Notes: generated by a model not told the origin, from the letters alone. Positions 1 to 8,231 are shown, counted from the first letter of the stretch. The stretch: 20,135 nt of DNA from Myxococcales bacterium (GCA_026989995.1 JALSIO010000355.1:1-20135); one strand, 5' to 3'. Program-made: numbers and translations.

Positions 1-1
1 G

Positions 2-928
2 CCGGTCCGGATCGCGACGCGCGGAAGCGAGCTCGCGCTCGCGCAGAGCCGCGCCGTGGCCGCGGCCATTCGGGAGCGGCTCGGTCGCCCCACCGAGCTC
101 GTGGTGGTCACGACCTCCGGCGACCGGATCCAGGATCGGCCGCTGGCGTCGATCGGAGGCAAGGGACTGTTCGTGAAGGAGATCCAGGAGGCGCTGCTCG
201 AGAACCGGGCCGACCTCGCCGTGCACAGCGCCAAGGATCTGCCGGCCCGCACCCCCTTCGAGCTGGAGCTCGTCGCCTTTCCGCCGCGCGAGGACCCCCG
301 GGACGCGCTGCTCACGCGGCCGAGGGGGGGCTCCCTCGAGGCACTGCCCCCCGGTGCGCGGGTGGGAACCGGGAGCACGCGGCGAACGGCCCAGCTCCGG
401 GCGCTCCGCCCCGACCTCGAGGTGGTTCCGCTGCGCGGGAACGTGCCGACCCGCATCCGCCGGCTCGAGGAGGGCGAGCTCGACGCGGTGGTCCTCGCCT
501 GCGCCGGCCTCGCCCGGCTCGGCCTCGCCGAGCGCATCGACCAGAGGATCTCCACCTCGCAGCTTCTGCCGGCGGTGGGCCAGGGGACCCTGGCCCTCGA
601 GGCGCGCCGGGGCGATGCCCTCGGCCGCGAGCTCCGGGTCCTCGCCGACCCGGACTCCACCACCGCCGCGCGGGCGGAGCGCGCCTTCCAGGCCCGCCTC
701 GGGGGCGACTGCACGGTGCCGCTGGCCTGTCTGGCGGAGCCCGGCCCGTCGGGATGGCTCCGCCTGCGGGGCTTCGTGGGCTCGCCCGACGGAAGCCGCG
801 CGGTTCGCGCCGAGGCCGAGGCCCCCCCGGAGGACGCCGAGCGCGCCGGCCGCGAGCTCGCCGAGGAGGTCCTGGCGCGGGGTGGAGAGGCCGTCCTCCG
901 CGATCTCCGCTCCGGGGCGCCGGCGTGA
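2..928 (+). CDS. hemC: Hydroxymethylbilane synthase (porphobilinogen deaminase), 5'-partial
   Basis: This cytosolic enzyme joins four porphobilinogen units into hydroxymethylbilane, in the tetrapyrrole pathway. The frame is open from base 2 and its first residues (PVRIATRGSELALAQ) match the family N-terminus, so only a few residues including the start codon lie before the window; 308 residues are visible. Motifs seen are GGKGLFVKEIQEALL, the catalytic-Asp segment VHSAKDLP (Asp codon 236-238), the RGNVPTRI segment, LPAVGQGTLALE, and the cofactor-attachment segment GGDCTVPL with its Cys codon at 710-712. The dipyrromethane cofactor binds that Cys in known members. The TGA stop overlaps the GTG start of the cobA-hemD gene by four bases, which suggests translational coupling. 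An internal GTG at 56 is not the true start because the conserved N-terminus precedes it. Confidence 0.97.
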   Translation, partial: PVRIATRGSELALAQSRAVAAAIRERLGRPTELVVVTTSGDRIQDRPLASIGGKGLFVKEIQEALLENRADLAVHSAKDLPARTPFELELVAFPPREDPRDALLTRPRGGSLEALPPGARVGTGSTRRTAQLRALRPDLEVVPLRGNVPTRIRRLEEGELDAVVLACAGLARLGLAERIDQRISTSQLLPAVGQGTLALEARRGDALGRELRVLADPDSTTAARAERAFQARLGGDCTVPLACLAEPGPSGWLRLRGFVGSPDGSRAVRAEAEAPPEDAERAGRELAEEVLARGGEAVLRDLRSGAPA

Positions 929-2493
929 GCGGCGCCGCCAGGGGCCGCGTCTATCTGGTGGGTGCCGGGCCCGGGGATCCCGATCTCATCACGGTGCGCG
1001 GGGCCGAGCTCCTGCGCAGCGCCGACGTCGTGGTCCACGACGCCCTGGTCGCGCCCGAGCTCCTGGAGCTCGCCCCTGCCGGCGCCGAGCTCATCGACGT
1101 CGGCAAGCGCGGCCACGATCCCCCGACCCGAACCCAGGAGGAGATCCACGCCCTGCTCGTCGACCGCGCGAAGCGGGGTCTCGCCGTGGTGCGGCTCAAG
1201 GGCGGCGATCCCTTCGTCTTCGGTCGGGGCGGCGAGGAGGCCCGCGCCTGCGCCGAGGCCGGGATCCCCTTCGAGGTGGTCCCCGGGGTGACGGCCGCCG
1301 TGGCCGTGCCGGCCTACGCGGGGATCCCGGTGACGGATCGCCACTTCGCGGCCTCCTTCGCCGTCATCACCGGACACCGGGATCCCGGCGCGCCCCGCGA
1401 GCGGCTGCGGGTCGATCGGCTCGCCGACGCGGCCGACACCCTGGTGCTGCTGATGGGGCGCCGCCACCTTCGCCAGCTGGCGCGCTCCATCGTGGAGGGC
1501 GGCCGCGATCCGGCTACCCCGGCCGTCGCGATCGAGTGGGGCACGCTTCCCCGGCAGCGCGTGGTCGAGGGAACGCTCGGCGACCTCCCGGACCGCGTCG
1601 AGGCGGCGGGCCTCGAGGCACCGGTGACCGTGGTGGTGGGAGGGGTGGTGGCGCTCCGCCACGAGCTCGGGTGGTACGAGCGGCTTCCGCTCCACGGGGT
1701 GCGCGTGCTCGTGACCCGCGCCGCGGAGCAGGCCGGTGCGATGCTCCGGGAGCTTCGCCGCGCGGGCGCCTGGCCGGTTCTGCTGCCGCTCCTGCGCTTC
1801 GAGCCGCCGGAGGATCGGGCCCCGCTCGCCGCGGCCCTCCGCCACCTCTCCGGGTACGATGCGGTGGTCTTCACCAGCCAGAACGCGGTGCGCTTCACCG
1901 CGCGCGCCAGCCGTGAGCTCGGCGTGGATCTGGCGACGGCGGGGGTGCGGATCGCCTGCGTGGGGCCGCGCACCGCCGACGCCGCGCGGGGGGAGGGGCT
2001 CCCCGTCCACCTCGTTCCGCTCGCCCGCTTCGACGCCGGGGCCATGGCCGAGACCCTTCGGGAGCTCCTCCCGCCGCGAGGTCGTCGCTTCCTGCTGCCC
2101 CGCGCGTCCGGGGGGCGGGAGCTGCTCGGCGAGCTGCTGCGGGCCGAGGGCGCGCGGGTGGACGAGGTCGTGGCCTACCGCAATCTTCCGGCGGAGGTCG
2201 ACGAGGAGGTCCTCCGGCACTTTCTCGAGGCGCCGGGTCCGCGCGCGTTCACCTTCGCGAGCCCCTCCGCCGTCCGCCGGCTCGCGGCGGTGCTCGGCCC
2301 CCGGGCGGCCGAGGAGCTCGGTCGCGGCGTGGTGGCGGCCATCGGCCCCGTCACCGCGCGCGCCCTCGAAGAGATCGGGGCGCGCGTCGACGCGGTCCCT
2401 GCGCGGGCCGATGGCGTCGAGCTGGTGCGGGCGCTCGCGGCACACCGGTTCGCCGGCCCCGAGGGCGCCCGGGGTGAAGGAGGCGAGAAGTGA
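925..2493 (+). CDS. cobA-hemD: Fused uroporphyrinogen-III C-methyltransferase / uroporphyrinogen-III synthase
   Basis: This is a two-domain enzyme of 522 residues. Residues about 7-250 are an SAM-dependent uroporphyrinogen-III methyltransferase (SUMT), with [15 protein letters not shown] near the start, [18 protein letters not shown] near residue 88-105, and [20 protein letters not shown]. This domain makes precorrin-2 for sirohaem and cobalamin. Residues about 258-520 are a HemD-type uroporphyrinogen-III synthase, with [25 protein letters not shown] and [11 protein letters not shown]. It cyclises the HemC product. The fusion is known in several bacterial lineages. I chose GTG at 925 because the SUMT N-terminus begins there and it gives a 4-base GTGA overlap with hemC; the longer open frame upstream only shadows hemC. 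No strong ribosome binding site is visible, so coupling to hemC translation is likely. Confidence 0.95.
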   Translation: MSGAARGRVYLVGAGPGDPDLITVRGAELLRSADVVVHDALVAPELLELAPAGAELIDVGKRGHDPPTRTQEEIHALLVDRAKRGLAVVRLKGGDPFVFGRGGEEARACAEAGIPFEVVPGVTAAVAVPAYAGIPVTDRHFAASFAVITGHRDPGAPRERLRVDRLADAADTLVLLMGRRHLRQLARSIVEGGRDPATPAVAIEWGTLPRQRVVEGTLGDLPDRVEAAGLEAPVTVVVGGVVALRHELGWYERLPLHGVRVLVTRAAEQAGAMLRELRRAGAWPVLLPLLRFEPPEDRAPLAAALRHLSGYDAVVFTSQNAVRFTARASRELGVDLATAGVRIACVGPRTADAARGEGLPVHLVPLARFDAGAMAETLRELLPPRGRRFLLPRASGGRELLGELLRAEGARVDEVVAYRNLPAEVDEEVLRHFLEAPGPRAFTFASPSAVRRLAAVLGPRAAEELGRGVVAAIGPVTARALEEIGARVDAVPARADGVELVRALAAHRFAGPEGARGEGGEK

Positions 2494-3461
2494 GCTTTCC
2501 CATCCACCGGAAGCGGCGCCTGCGGCGCACGGAGACGCTCCGGCGCATGGTGCGCGAGACCCGCCTCTCGCGCGACGACCTCGTGCTGCCGCTGTTTGCC
2601 GTGGAGGGTCGGGGGGTGGAGGAGGAGGTGGCCTCCATGCCCGGTGTGAGGCGCCGCTCCGTGGACCGCCTGGCCGAGTTCGCCAAGGAGGTCGAGCAGG
2701 CGGGCGTGCCCGCGGTGATCCTCTTCGGCATTCCGGCGCGCAAGGATGCCCGGGGGTCGGAGGCGGATCGGGCGGATGCGGTGGTGCAGCGTGCCGTGGA
2801 GGCAGTCAAGGCTGCGGCGCCCGGGCTGTGCGTCGTGACCGATGTGTGTCTGTGCGAGTACACGGACCACGGGCACTGCGGCATCGTGGAGGGCGGCGAG
2901 GTGCGCAACGACCCCACCCTCGAGCGCCTGGCCTCCACGGCCGTCTCCCACGCCCGGGCCGGCGCCGATGTGGTGGCCCCCTCGGACATGATGGACGGCC
3001 GCGTGGGCGCCATTCGTCGCGCGCTCGACGCCGCGGGCTTCGCGGATGTGCCGGTCCTCTCCTACGCCGCCAAGTACGCCAGTGCCTTCTACGGCCCCTT
3101 CCGCGAGGCGGCGGAGAGTGCTCCCGCCTTCGGGGATCGGCGCGCCTACCAGATGGATCCGGGGAATTTCCGGGAGGCCCTCGAGGAGATGCGCCTCGAC
3201 CTCGAGGAGGGGGCGGACGCGCTGATGGTCAAGCCGGCGCTCCCCTACCTCGACGTGCTCGCCGAGGCGCGCCGCCGTTTCGACGTACCCCTCGCCGCCT
3301 ACCACGTCTCGGGGGAGTACGCGATGATCCGCGCCGCCGAGGAGCGCGGCTGGCTCGATGGGGCGCGGGCCCTCGAGGAGGCCCTGCTCGCGATCCGGCG
3401 GGCGGGCGCCGACCTCATCCTCACCTACGGGGCCCTCGACCTCGCACGGAGGCTCGAATGA
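2490..3461 (+). CDS. hemB: Delta-aminolevulinic acid dehydratase (porphobilinogen synthase), zinc type
   Basis: This enzyme condenses two 5-aminolevulinate molecules to porphobilinogen, the HemC substrate. The protein has 323 residues, the usual family length. Cys120, Cys122 and Cys130 in [14 protein letters not shown] form the catalytic zinc triad seen in E. coli-type enzymes, rather than the Asp-rich magnesium type. The Schiff-base lysines are K195 (SYAAKYAS) and K248 ([11 protein letters not shown]). The GTG start overlaps the preceding stop as GTGA and has a strong Shine-Dalgarno AAGGAGG at 2477-2483, six bases upstream. The gene sits third in a hemC, cobA-hemD, hemB run, and its own stop overlaps the next small gene as ATGA. 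Confidence 0.97.
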   Translation: MSFPIHRKRRLRRTETLRRMVRETRLSRDDLVLPLFAVEGRGVEEEVASMPGVRRRSVDRLAEFAKEVEQAGVPAVILFGIPARKDARGSEADRADAVVQRAVEAVKAAAPGLCVVTDVCLCEYTDHGHCGIVEGGEVRNDPTLERLASTAVSHARAGADVVAPSDMMDGRVGAIRRALDAAGFADVPVLSYAAKYASAFYGPFREAAESAPAFGDRRAYQMDPGNFREALEEMRLDLEEGADALMVKPALPYLDVLAEARRRFDVPLAAYHVSGEYAMIRAAEERGWLDGARALEEALLAIRRAGADLILTYGALDLARRLE

Positions 3462-3673
3462 GGGGTGCGGAACAGGCCGGGGCCTACAAGGTCGTGGAGA
3501 TCAGCACGGTCACCGACGAGGAGATCGAGCGCGTCCTGAACGAGTGGACCGCACGCGGCTGGAGATTCGAGGGCATCCACTTCGCGATGCGGGACGCCTC
3601 CCGCCGGCCGGCGATGGCCTTCGTGACCTTCACCCGGGACGGATCCGACCGGAGTCCCGCCCCCCGGGGTTGA
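3458..3673 (+). CDS. Small DUF4177-type protein downstream of hemB
   Basis: This is a 71-residue protein with no signal peptide or membrane segment. It resembles the DUF4177 family: an opening beta strand (AYKVVEIST), a helix ([23 protein letters not shown]) with the typical 'N-x-W-x-x-x-GW' pattern, and a closing strand (AMAFVTFTR). Function is unknown. ATG at 3458 overlaps the hemB stop as ATGA, with GGAGG about six bases upstream, so it is probably translated with hemB. Its last 44 bases overlap the end of the convergent flavin oxidoreductase gene on the other strand. A role linked to tetrapyrrole synthesis is only guilt by association. The family call rests on pattern resemblance, not a search. 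Confidence 0.75.
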   Translation: MRGAEQAGAYKVVEISTVTDEEIERVLNEWTARGWRFEGIHFAMRDASRRPAMAFVTFTRDGSDRSPAPRG

Positions 3674-4610
3674 GCGAGCCGGGTCGCGCCAGGCCGGGGA
3701 GGCGCTCGAAGGCGGCCCGGGCCTCGGCCGGCGTCACGCCGGGCACGCCGGTGCGGGCCACGAGCAGATCCATGCCCAGCAGCTCGCGGTAGCGCGCGAC
3801 GACTTCGTCGATCTCGGAAGCGGTTCCCACCAGCACGCGGTCCGAGAGCGGACCGGTGGCGCGCTTCGCGAGCAGCGCCGGGGCCCGTCGGCGAAGGCGT
3901 TCGAACTCGCGCTCGAGGGCCTCCCGAACCCGCCGGGCCTCGGCATCGCCGCCGGCCACGTGGACGGTGCGGATCACGGCGGCGCGGGGGGCGCGTTCGT
4001 CCGGCGGCGCCGCGAGGTGCCGCTGCCAGTGCTGCTGGTTGCGGGCGAGCTGGGCGAGGTCCTCCATGGGGGAGGCGAGGTAGGGCAGGCCCCGCCGCGC
4101 GGCCTGCTCGAGTCCGCGCGGGCCGAAGGCGGCCACCAGCATCGGAGGGTGGGGCGCCTGCAGGGGCGGCGGCACGGAGCCGTTTCGCCAGAAGGCGAGG
4201 AGCTCGTCGAGGGTGCGGTCGAAGCGACGGCGCTTCTCCCGCGGGTCGACCCCGAAGGCGCCGAAGAGGTCGGCCCGGAATCCCCGGCCGAGCCCGAGAA
4301 GGAGTCGCCCCCCGGAGAGGCGGTCCACCGCCGAGATCGATGCCGCGAGCCGGCGGGCCGGATGGACGGGGAGGAGCAGCGAGGTGGTGGCCAGCCGCAG
4401 TGTCCGGGTCCGGGCGGCAAGGGCCGCGAGCAGCACGAGGGGCGCAGCCACCGCGCCGGGCGCGAAGTGGCCCTCGGGCAGCCACAGCGAGTGGAGGCCG
4501 AGCGCCTCGGCGCGCTCACCGGTCTCGAGGAGGCGGCGGAAGCCCGCCGGGTCGCCGGGGCCACCGAGCGCGACCCCCACCGCCAGGGGAGGTGTGCTCC
4601 CGGAGGGCAT
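3630..4610 (-). CDS. Luciferase-like flavin-dependent oxidoreductase (LLM class)
   Basis: This 326-residue protein has the TIM-barrel signature of the bacterial luciferase-like superfamily, which uses reduced flavin (FMNH2 or F420) for monooxygenation or dehydrogenation; the substrate is unknown. Features seen are ALGLHSLWLPEGHF at about residues 36-49 (matching W-x-x-E-H-H/F), the segment LAARTRTLRLATTSLLLPVHPARRLA, and SGGRLLLGLGRGF at about 99-111. The C-terminal part includes VLVGTASEIDEVVARYRELLGMDLLVART, typical of the family. The ATG lies one base after the stop of the upstream kinase gene, so the two are probably co-transcribed. The 3' end overlaps the convergent DUF4177 gene by 44 bases. 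Assignment to a subfamily is not possible by eye. Confidence 0.9.
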   Translation of the reverse strand: MPSGSTPPLAVGVALGGPGDPAGFRRLLETGERAEALGLHSLWLPEGHFAPGAVAAPLVLLAALAARTRTLRLATTSLLLPVHPARRLAASISAVDRLSGGRLLLGLGRGFRADLFGAFGVDPREKRRRFDRTLDELLAFWRNGSVPPPLQAPHPPMLVAAFGPRGLEQAARRGLPYLASPMEDLAQLARNQQHWQRHLAAPPDERAPRAAVIRTVHVAGGDAEARRVREALEREFERLRRRAPALLAKRATGPLSDRVLVGTASEIDEVVARYRELLGMDLLVARTGVPGVTPAEARAAFERLPGLARPGSLNPGGRDSGRIRPG

Positions 4611-4611
4611 C

Positions 4612-5928
4612 TCAGCGTGTCGGCGGCGCCGGGGCCACGTAGGGCAGGAGCGTGCGGGCCAGGTCCACCCGCGAGCCCAGGCTCCGGCTCACGCCGGAGA
4701 GCAGCCCCATCACGCGCCCGACCAGGACCAGATGCCCCGGGATCCTCACCACCGGATTGCGGCGCAGTGCCTCCCCGATCTCCCGCCGCGCCTCCTCCAC
4801 GAGATCCGGATCGAGGTGGGCGCGGTCCCGGGCGCGCACGGCGAGGGCGAGCACGAGACGGGCCACCTCGTCGAGCGAGTCCGGGCGGCCATCGCGCGTC
4901 TCGAAGCCCAGGCGCACGAGGGCGGCGGCCATCTCGCGGCTGTCGCCGCGGAGGAGCGAGAGCACGAAGGCGACCAGGTCCTCGCGGAAGTGGGGCGGGA
5001 GCTCCTTGGCGAGGCCGAAGTCGAGAAGGCCGAGGCGCGGTCCGTCCGGAAGCACGATCAGGTTCCCGGGGTGCGGGTCCGCGTGGAAGAATCCGAAGCG
5101 CAGGATCTGCTCGGCGAAGACCTCCGCGAGGAGCTGCGCGACCCGGCCCGGATCCACCCCCGCTGCCTCGAGACCGGGGAGATCGGTGATCTTGATTCCC
5201 TCGAGGAACTCGAGGACGAGCACCCGGCGGGTGGAGAGCTCGTGGACGATCTCGGGGATCACCACCTCCCTGCGCCCGGCGAAAAGCGCCCGCAGACGCT
5301 CGGCGTGCCGGGCCTCGGCCCGGAAGTCGAGCTCGGTGGGCACCGCCTCGGCGATCTCGTCGAGCAGCGGCGTGAGCGCCAGCGAGCCCTCGATGCGCTC
5401 CACGGTGCCGAAGAGCAGCCGGAGGCTGGCGAGGTCGGCGCGCACCAGCGCCTCGATGCCCGGGTGCTGGACCTTCACCGCCACCTCGCGGCCATCGCGG
5501 AGGACGGCGCGGTGCACCTGGGCCAGGGAGGCGGAGGCCACGGGCCGGCGGTCGAAGTGCGCAAAGACCTCCCGGAGCGGACGCCCGAGCTCCCTCTCCA
5601 CGAGGCCCACGGCGCGATCGGCCGGCGTGGGCGGCACGCGGTCCTGAAGCTTCGAAAGGGTCTCCACGTACTCCGGCGGGAGCACGTCGGCCCGGGCCGA
5701 GAGGAACTGACAGCCCTTCAGCACGAGCCCACGCAGCTCGAGGGCGGAGCGGTGGAGGATGCGGGCGTGCTCCCGGTGGAGTCGGTGCCACCGGAGGTCC
5801 ATATCGGTCGGGCGGAGGTGGCGGTCCAGCAACTGGTGCCCCTTGATGCCGAGGTAGATCCGGCCGAAGGCCGTGCCGACGCGGCGCGCGCGGCCGACCC
5901 GGCGGACGAGCTCGCGGGGTCCGGTCAC
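4612..5928 (-). CDS. ABC1/UbiB/AarF-family atypical protein kinase-like protein
   Basis: This 438-residue protein belongs to the ABC1 (UbiB/COQ8) family, whose members support ubiquinone synthesis or other isoprenoid-lipid functions and have ATPase activity. It shows the family N-terminal segment LKGCQFLSARADVLPPEY (residues about 70-87), then LQDRVPP, the A-rich-loop region VASASLAQVHRA, the VAVKVQHP lysine (about K152), TELDFRAEARHAE, the catalytic HADPHPGN (about 282-289) and LLDFGLAKE. The canonical KxGQ motif is KGCQ here. No other ubiquinone gene is nearby, so it should not be called ubiB with confidence. GTG at 5928 gives a GTGA overlap with the upstream membrane-protein gene. An alternative GTG at 5955 has GGAGGAGG seven bases upstream and would add nine residues. 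Confidence 0.92.
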   Translation of the reverse strand: MTGPRELVRRVGRARRVGTAFGRIYLGIKGHQLLDRHLRPTDMDLRWHRLHREHARILHRSALELRGLVLKGCQFLSARADVLPPEYVETLSKLQDRVPPTPADRAVGLVERELGRPLREVFAHFDRRPVASASLAQVHRAVLRDGREVAVKVQHPGIEALVRADLASLRLLFGTVERIEGSLALTPLLDEIAEAVPTELDFRAEARHAERLRALFAGRREVVIPEIVHELSTRRVLVLEFLEGIKITDLPGLEAAGVDPGRVAQLLAEVFAEQILRFGFFHADPHPGNLIVLPDGPRLGLLDFGLAKELPPHFREDLVAFVLSLLRGDSREMAAALVRLGFETRDGRPDSLDEVARLVLALAVRARDRAHLDPDLVEEARREIGEALRRNPVVRIPGHLVLVGRVMGLLSGVSRSLGSRVDLARTLLPYVAPAPPTR

Positions 5929-7193
5929 CAGAGTGCGGGCGGCTGGGCCGGGCACGACCACGCCTCCTCCAGGCTCTCGACGGGAGCGCCCGACTCGGTG
6001 CCTTCGTCCTCCCACGGTGGGTTGTAGGTGCACTGCACCCATCCCGGCGCCGAGAACTCGAGCAGGTAGCTGGTGCCGAAGCTCTGATAGGTGAACCGGT
6101 CCTCCGGCCCGCGCAGGAATCCGACCGGCGGCCGCGGAATCTCCTCGAGGTCCCCGGTGGCCAGGAGCACCCGCAACTCCTCCGGGTACTCCCCCTCCCG
6201 CTCGTAGTAGGCCTCGAGCGCCTCGATGATCCGCCGGGCAGCCACCTCCCGTGCCCGGTGGTAGTCGAGGCGCAGCAGGGCCTCGCCCGCGAGGATCGGC
6301 AGGACGGCGAGCAGCACGGCGCCGGCCGTGACCCGCGCGGCGCGGACCCGGGGGGCGGGGGCCGCCGGCCACAGCACGAGCAGGACTCCGGCCCCCACCC
6401 CCGCCGCGGCCGCGAGAAGCGGCAGCCCGGGGTCGAGCCGCCGGGTCGCGAACGCGAGCACGGGGCCGGCCGCCAGCACCGCGGCCGTGGCCCGGAGCGT
6501 GGGGTGGACGGGAGCCGCCGCGGCCAGGGCGGCCGCCGCCACGGCGAGAAGGCCGAGGAGGAAGCCCCCGAGCAGCTCGATCCCGAAGACCGGGATCACG
6601 GGCCAGGGAGAGACCGCGAATGGGAGCGCGGGGTCGGTGCCGGTGGGGTCGCGGACCAGGAGACAGACCAGGAGGAAGAGCGGGAGGTAGAGGGCGAGGA
6701 ACAGCCAGGGCGCCAGGCGGCGCGCGCGCGCCACCATCGCCGGGGCACACGCGAAAAGCACCAGAAGCGCAGCCGTCGCCGCCACGATGGCCGACCAGCG
6801 CCAGCCGAAGAAGCCCCACACGTCGGCGAGGCGGGGCGTGAGGCCGTACCAGGCGAAGCCGAATCCCGCGAGGAGGAGGGTGGCGCTGGCGAAGCGTGCA
6901 GCGAGCGAGCGGGTGGCGGCGAAGACCGCGGCGGCGAGGGCCAGCGACGGAAGGAGCACCAGCGCGGTCTGGGCTGCCGGGCTCGACACCACCCCCGCGA
7001 GCGGGCCGAGCAGGAGCCAGCGCCGGAGGAAGCCCGAGGGGGCGAGCCCCTCCGGCCACGGGCCCCGCTCGGGCGCGAGTCCCTGGTGCAGGGCGAGGGT
7101 GACGAGCGCGAGCAGGACCAGGAGCAGTGCCGCCACCGAGGACAGTCCACGCCTTCCGGGGCGGCGGGCGGCGTGGGGGCCGGGTGTGCTCAC
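5925..7193 (-). CDS. Polytopic membrane protein with pseudopilin-like C-terminal soluble domain
   Basis: I do not recognise a named family for this protein of about 422 residues. Its first 300 residues hold roughly nine or ten hydrophobic segments (the first at about 18-40, the last near LLAVLPILAGEALL), so it is an inner-membrane protein. The last about 116 residues are soluble. They start with a helix (AARRIIEALEAYYEREGEYPEELRVLL), followed by PRPPVGF, FTYQSFGTSYLLEFSA and a two-Cys tail, a layout reminiscent of type II pseudopilin C-terminal domains but without a prepilin signal. I chose GTG 7193 because a G-rich stretch lies about five bases upstream; GTG 7199 is the alternative. The gene follows a 166-residue protein gene by about 43 bases and overlaps the ABC1-kinase gene, suggesting an operon. 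Function is unknown. Confidence 0.75.
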   Translation of the reverse strand: MSTPGPHAARRPGRRGLSSVAALLLVLLALVTLALHQGLAPERGPWPEGLAPSGFLRRWLLLGPLAGVVSSPAAQTALVLLPSLALAAAVFAATRSLAARFASATLLLAGFGFAWYGLTPRLADVWGFFGWRWSAIVAATAALLVLFACAPAMVARARRLAPWLFLALYLPLFLLVCLLVRDPTGTDPALPFAVSPWPVIPVFGIELLGGFLLGLLAVAAAALAAAAPVHPTLRATAAVLAAGPVLAFATRRLDPGLPLLAAAAGVGAGVLLVLWPAAPAPRVRAARVTAGAVLLAVLPILAGEALLRLDYHRAREVAARRIIEALEAYYEREGEYPEELRVLLATGDLEEIPRPPVGFLRGPEDRFTYQSFGTSYLLEFSAPGWVQCTYNPPWEDEGTESGAPVESLEEAWSCPAQPPALW

Positions 7194-7236
7194 CTGCACC
7201 CCCCCGCGGCGTGGGACCGGTGGGGCGGCCGCGGCC

Positions 7237-7737
7237 TCACTCGTCGGCCGCGAGCCGGAGCCGCAGTCGGGAGCCGCGGGGCCGTCCGCCTTCGGCATCG
7301 TCGGCGCGGATCCGGATCCGGGCATCGACCTCGATGGTCTTTCCCGCCAGGAACCGCTCCAGAAGCTCGGCGAGGTCGAGGGATTCGAGGGTTCCGGCCA
7401 GCTCCCGGGCGAGCTTCTCGATGAACTCGCTCCGGGCCCGCTCGCTCTGCTCGGTGGCGAAGTCGACCCAGTCGCGGGGAAGCGTCTCGCCGAGCGCCCG
7501 GCGCAGCGTCTCCTCGGTCAGGAAGAAGCCCGAGAGACCGAGGGAGAGGGCCCGGCGCGCGAGCTCCGGGAGGACGCTGCTGCGGTCCTCGCCCTCGCCG
7601 GGAGAACGCAGCGGCGCTGCGTCCGCGTCGTCGGGCGGGCTCGCGCCCTCCCCGGACCGCCCGGCGCGGCGGCCCGCACCCCTCCGGCCGGCGTCGCCGC
7701 TCCGCCTGCTGCCGGACTTCTCGCGTCCCGCCGCCAT
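7237..7737 (-). CDS. Hypothetical protein, weakly phasin-like
   Basis: This is a 166-residue predicted cytosolic protein. Residues 1-50 are low-complexity: first basic (many Arg/Gly), then acidic. Residues about 54-130 form a likely alpha-helical region (LPELARRALSLGLSGFFLTEETLRRALG, then TEQSERARSEFIEKLARELAGTLESLDLAELLERFL). A short segment (KTIEVDARIRIR) follows. The helical pattern recalls small polyhydroxyalkanoate-regulator phasin-like proteins, but no PHA gene is in the window and I cannot confirm this. ATG at 7737 has GGGGTGAG about eight bases upstream. It is the first gene of the minus-strand cluster and is divergent from the CBS-domain gene, with only 16 bases between the two starts. 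Confidence 0.72.
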   Translation of the reverse strand: MAAGREKSGSRRSGDAGRRGAGRRAGRSGEGASPPDDADAAPLRSPGEGEDRSSVLPELARRALSLGLSGFFLTEETLRRALGETLPRDWVDFATEQSERARSEFIEKLARELAGTLESLDLAELLERFLAGKTIEVDARIRIRADDAEGGRPRGSRLRLRLAADE

Positions 7738-7741
7738 CGAG

Positions 7742-7747
7742 TAGACT
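7742..7747 (+). promoter_or_regulatory. Possible -10 element (TAGACT) for the CBS-domain gene
   Basis: TAGACT fits the TANNNT -10 pattern and ends six bases before the GTG start at 7754, where no Shine-Dalgarno is visible. This layout would give a leaderless transcript. No convincing -35 element was seen. Confidence 0.3.
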
Positions 7748-7753
7748 CACCCC

Positions 7754-8170
7754 GTGGACCGGACCCCGATTCGCGCCCTCATGCAGACGAAGTTCGTGAC
7801 CGTCAGCGTCCACGACAAACTGTCGACGGTCGAGGATATCATGCGCATGGGTCGCGTGCGGCACATGCCCGTCGTCCGCGGCGGGGCCCTCGTGGGGGTG
7901 GTGTCCGAGCGAGACGTCCTGCGGGCCTCCCTCTCGCAGCTCGCGATCCACGCCCCGGAGGCGCGGCGTGCCTTCCTCGACGGCGTGGAGATCGGCGAGG
8001 TCATGTCCTCGCCGCCGGTGGTGGCGGGCCCCGATACGCCCGTCGGCGAGGCGGCGCTGGCCATGGCCGAGGCGAAGATCGGCTGCCTCCCGGTGGTGGA
8101 CGGCGACGAGCTCGTGGGCTTTCTCACCGCCACCGATCTCCTCCGGCACTTCGGGAGCTCCTCGGCCTAG
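7754..8170 (+). CDS. Stand-alone two-CBS-domain protein
   Basis: This 138-residue protein consists of a Bateman pair of CBS domains: CBS1 at about residues 5-60 (IRALMQTKFVTVSVHDKLSTVEDIM, HMPVVRGGALVGVVSERDVLRASL) and CBS2 at about 78-134 (VEIGEVMSSPPVVAGPDTPV, IGCLPVVDGDELVGFLTATDLLRHF). Such modules bind adenine nucleotides (AMP, ATP, SAM) and regulate partner proteins; the partner here is unknown. No catalytic domain is attached. I chose GTG 7754 because the domain needs the MDRTPIRALM residues. A later ATG at 7781 would cut into CBS1. There is no ribosome binding site before either start. The gene is divergent from the 166-residue protein and followed by a 213-base gap. Confidence 0.9.
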   Translation: MDRTPIRALMQTKFVTVSVHDKLSTVEDIMRMGRVRHMPVVRGGALVGVVSERDVLRASLSQLAIHAPEARRAFLDGVEIGEVMSSPPVVAGPDTPVGEAALAMAEAKIGCLPVVDGDELVGFLTATDLLRHFGSSSA

Positions 8171-8231
8171 CGATCGGGCTTCCGTGCCGGGCCGGCTTCG
8201 GCTCGCGGCACCCCGTGCGTCGCAGCCGAAT

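Noticed and set aside
754..924. Upstream extension of the cobA-hemD frame to GTG or ATG codons inside hemC
   Set aside because: The extra residues are Arg/Gly/Pro-rich and overlap the hemC C-terminus; the conserved SUMT N-terminus begins just after GTG 925.
3960..6027. Long plus-strand open frames (409 and 604 codons) opposite the flavin oxidoreductase and ABC1 kinase genes
   Set aside because: Their products are low-complexity (Arg, Gly, Glu, Ala-rich) with no recognisable domain, and they lie antisense to clear conserved genes. In DNA this GC-rich, stop codons are rare on the opposite strand.
7200..7325. Upstream extension of the membrane-protein frame to 7325
   Set aside because: It would overlap the 166-residue protein gene by about 90 bases and adds a low-complexity segment. 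GTG 7193 with a G-rich ribosome binding site precedes the first membrane segment.
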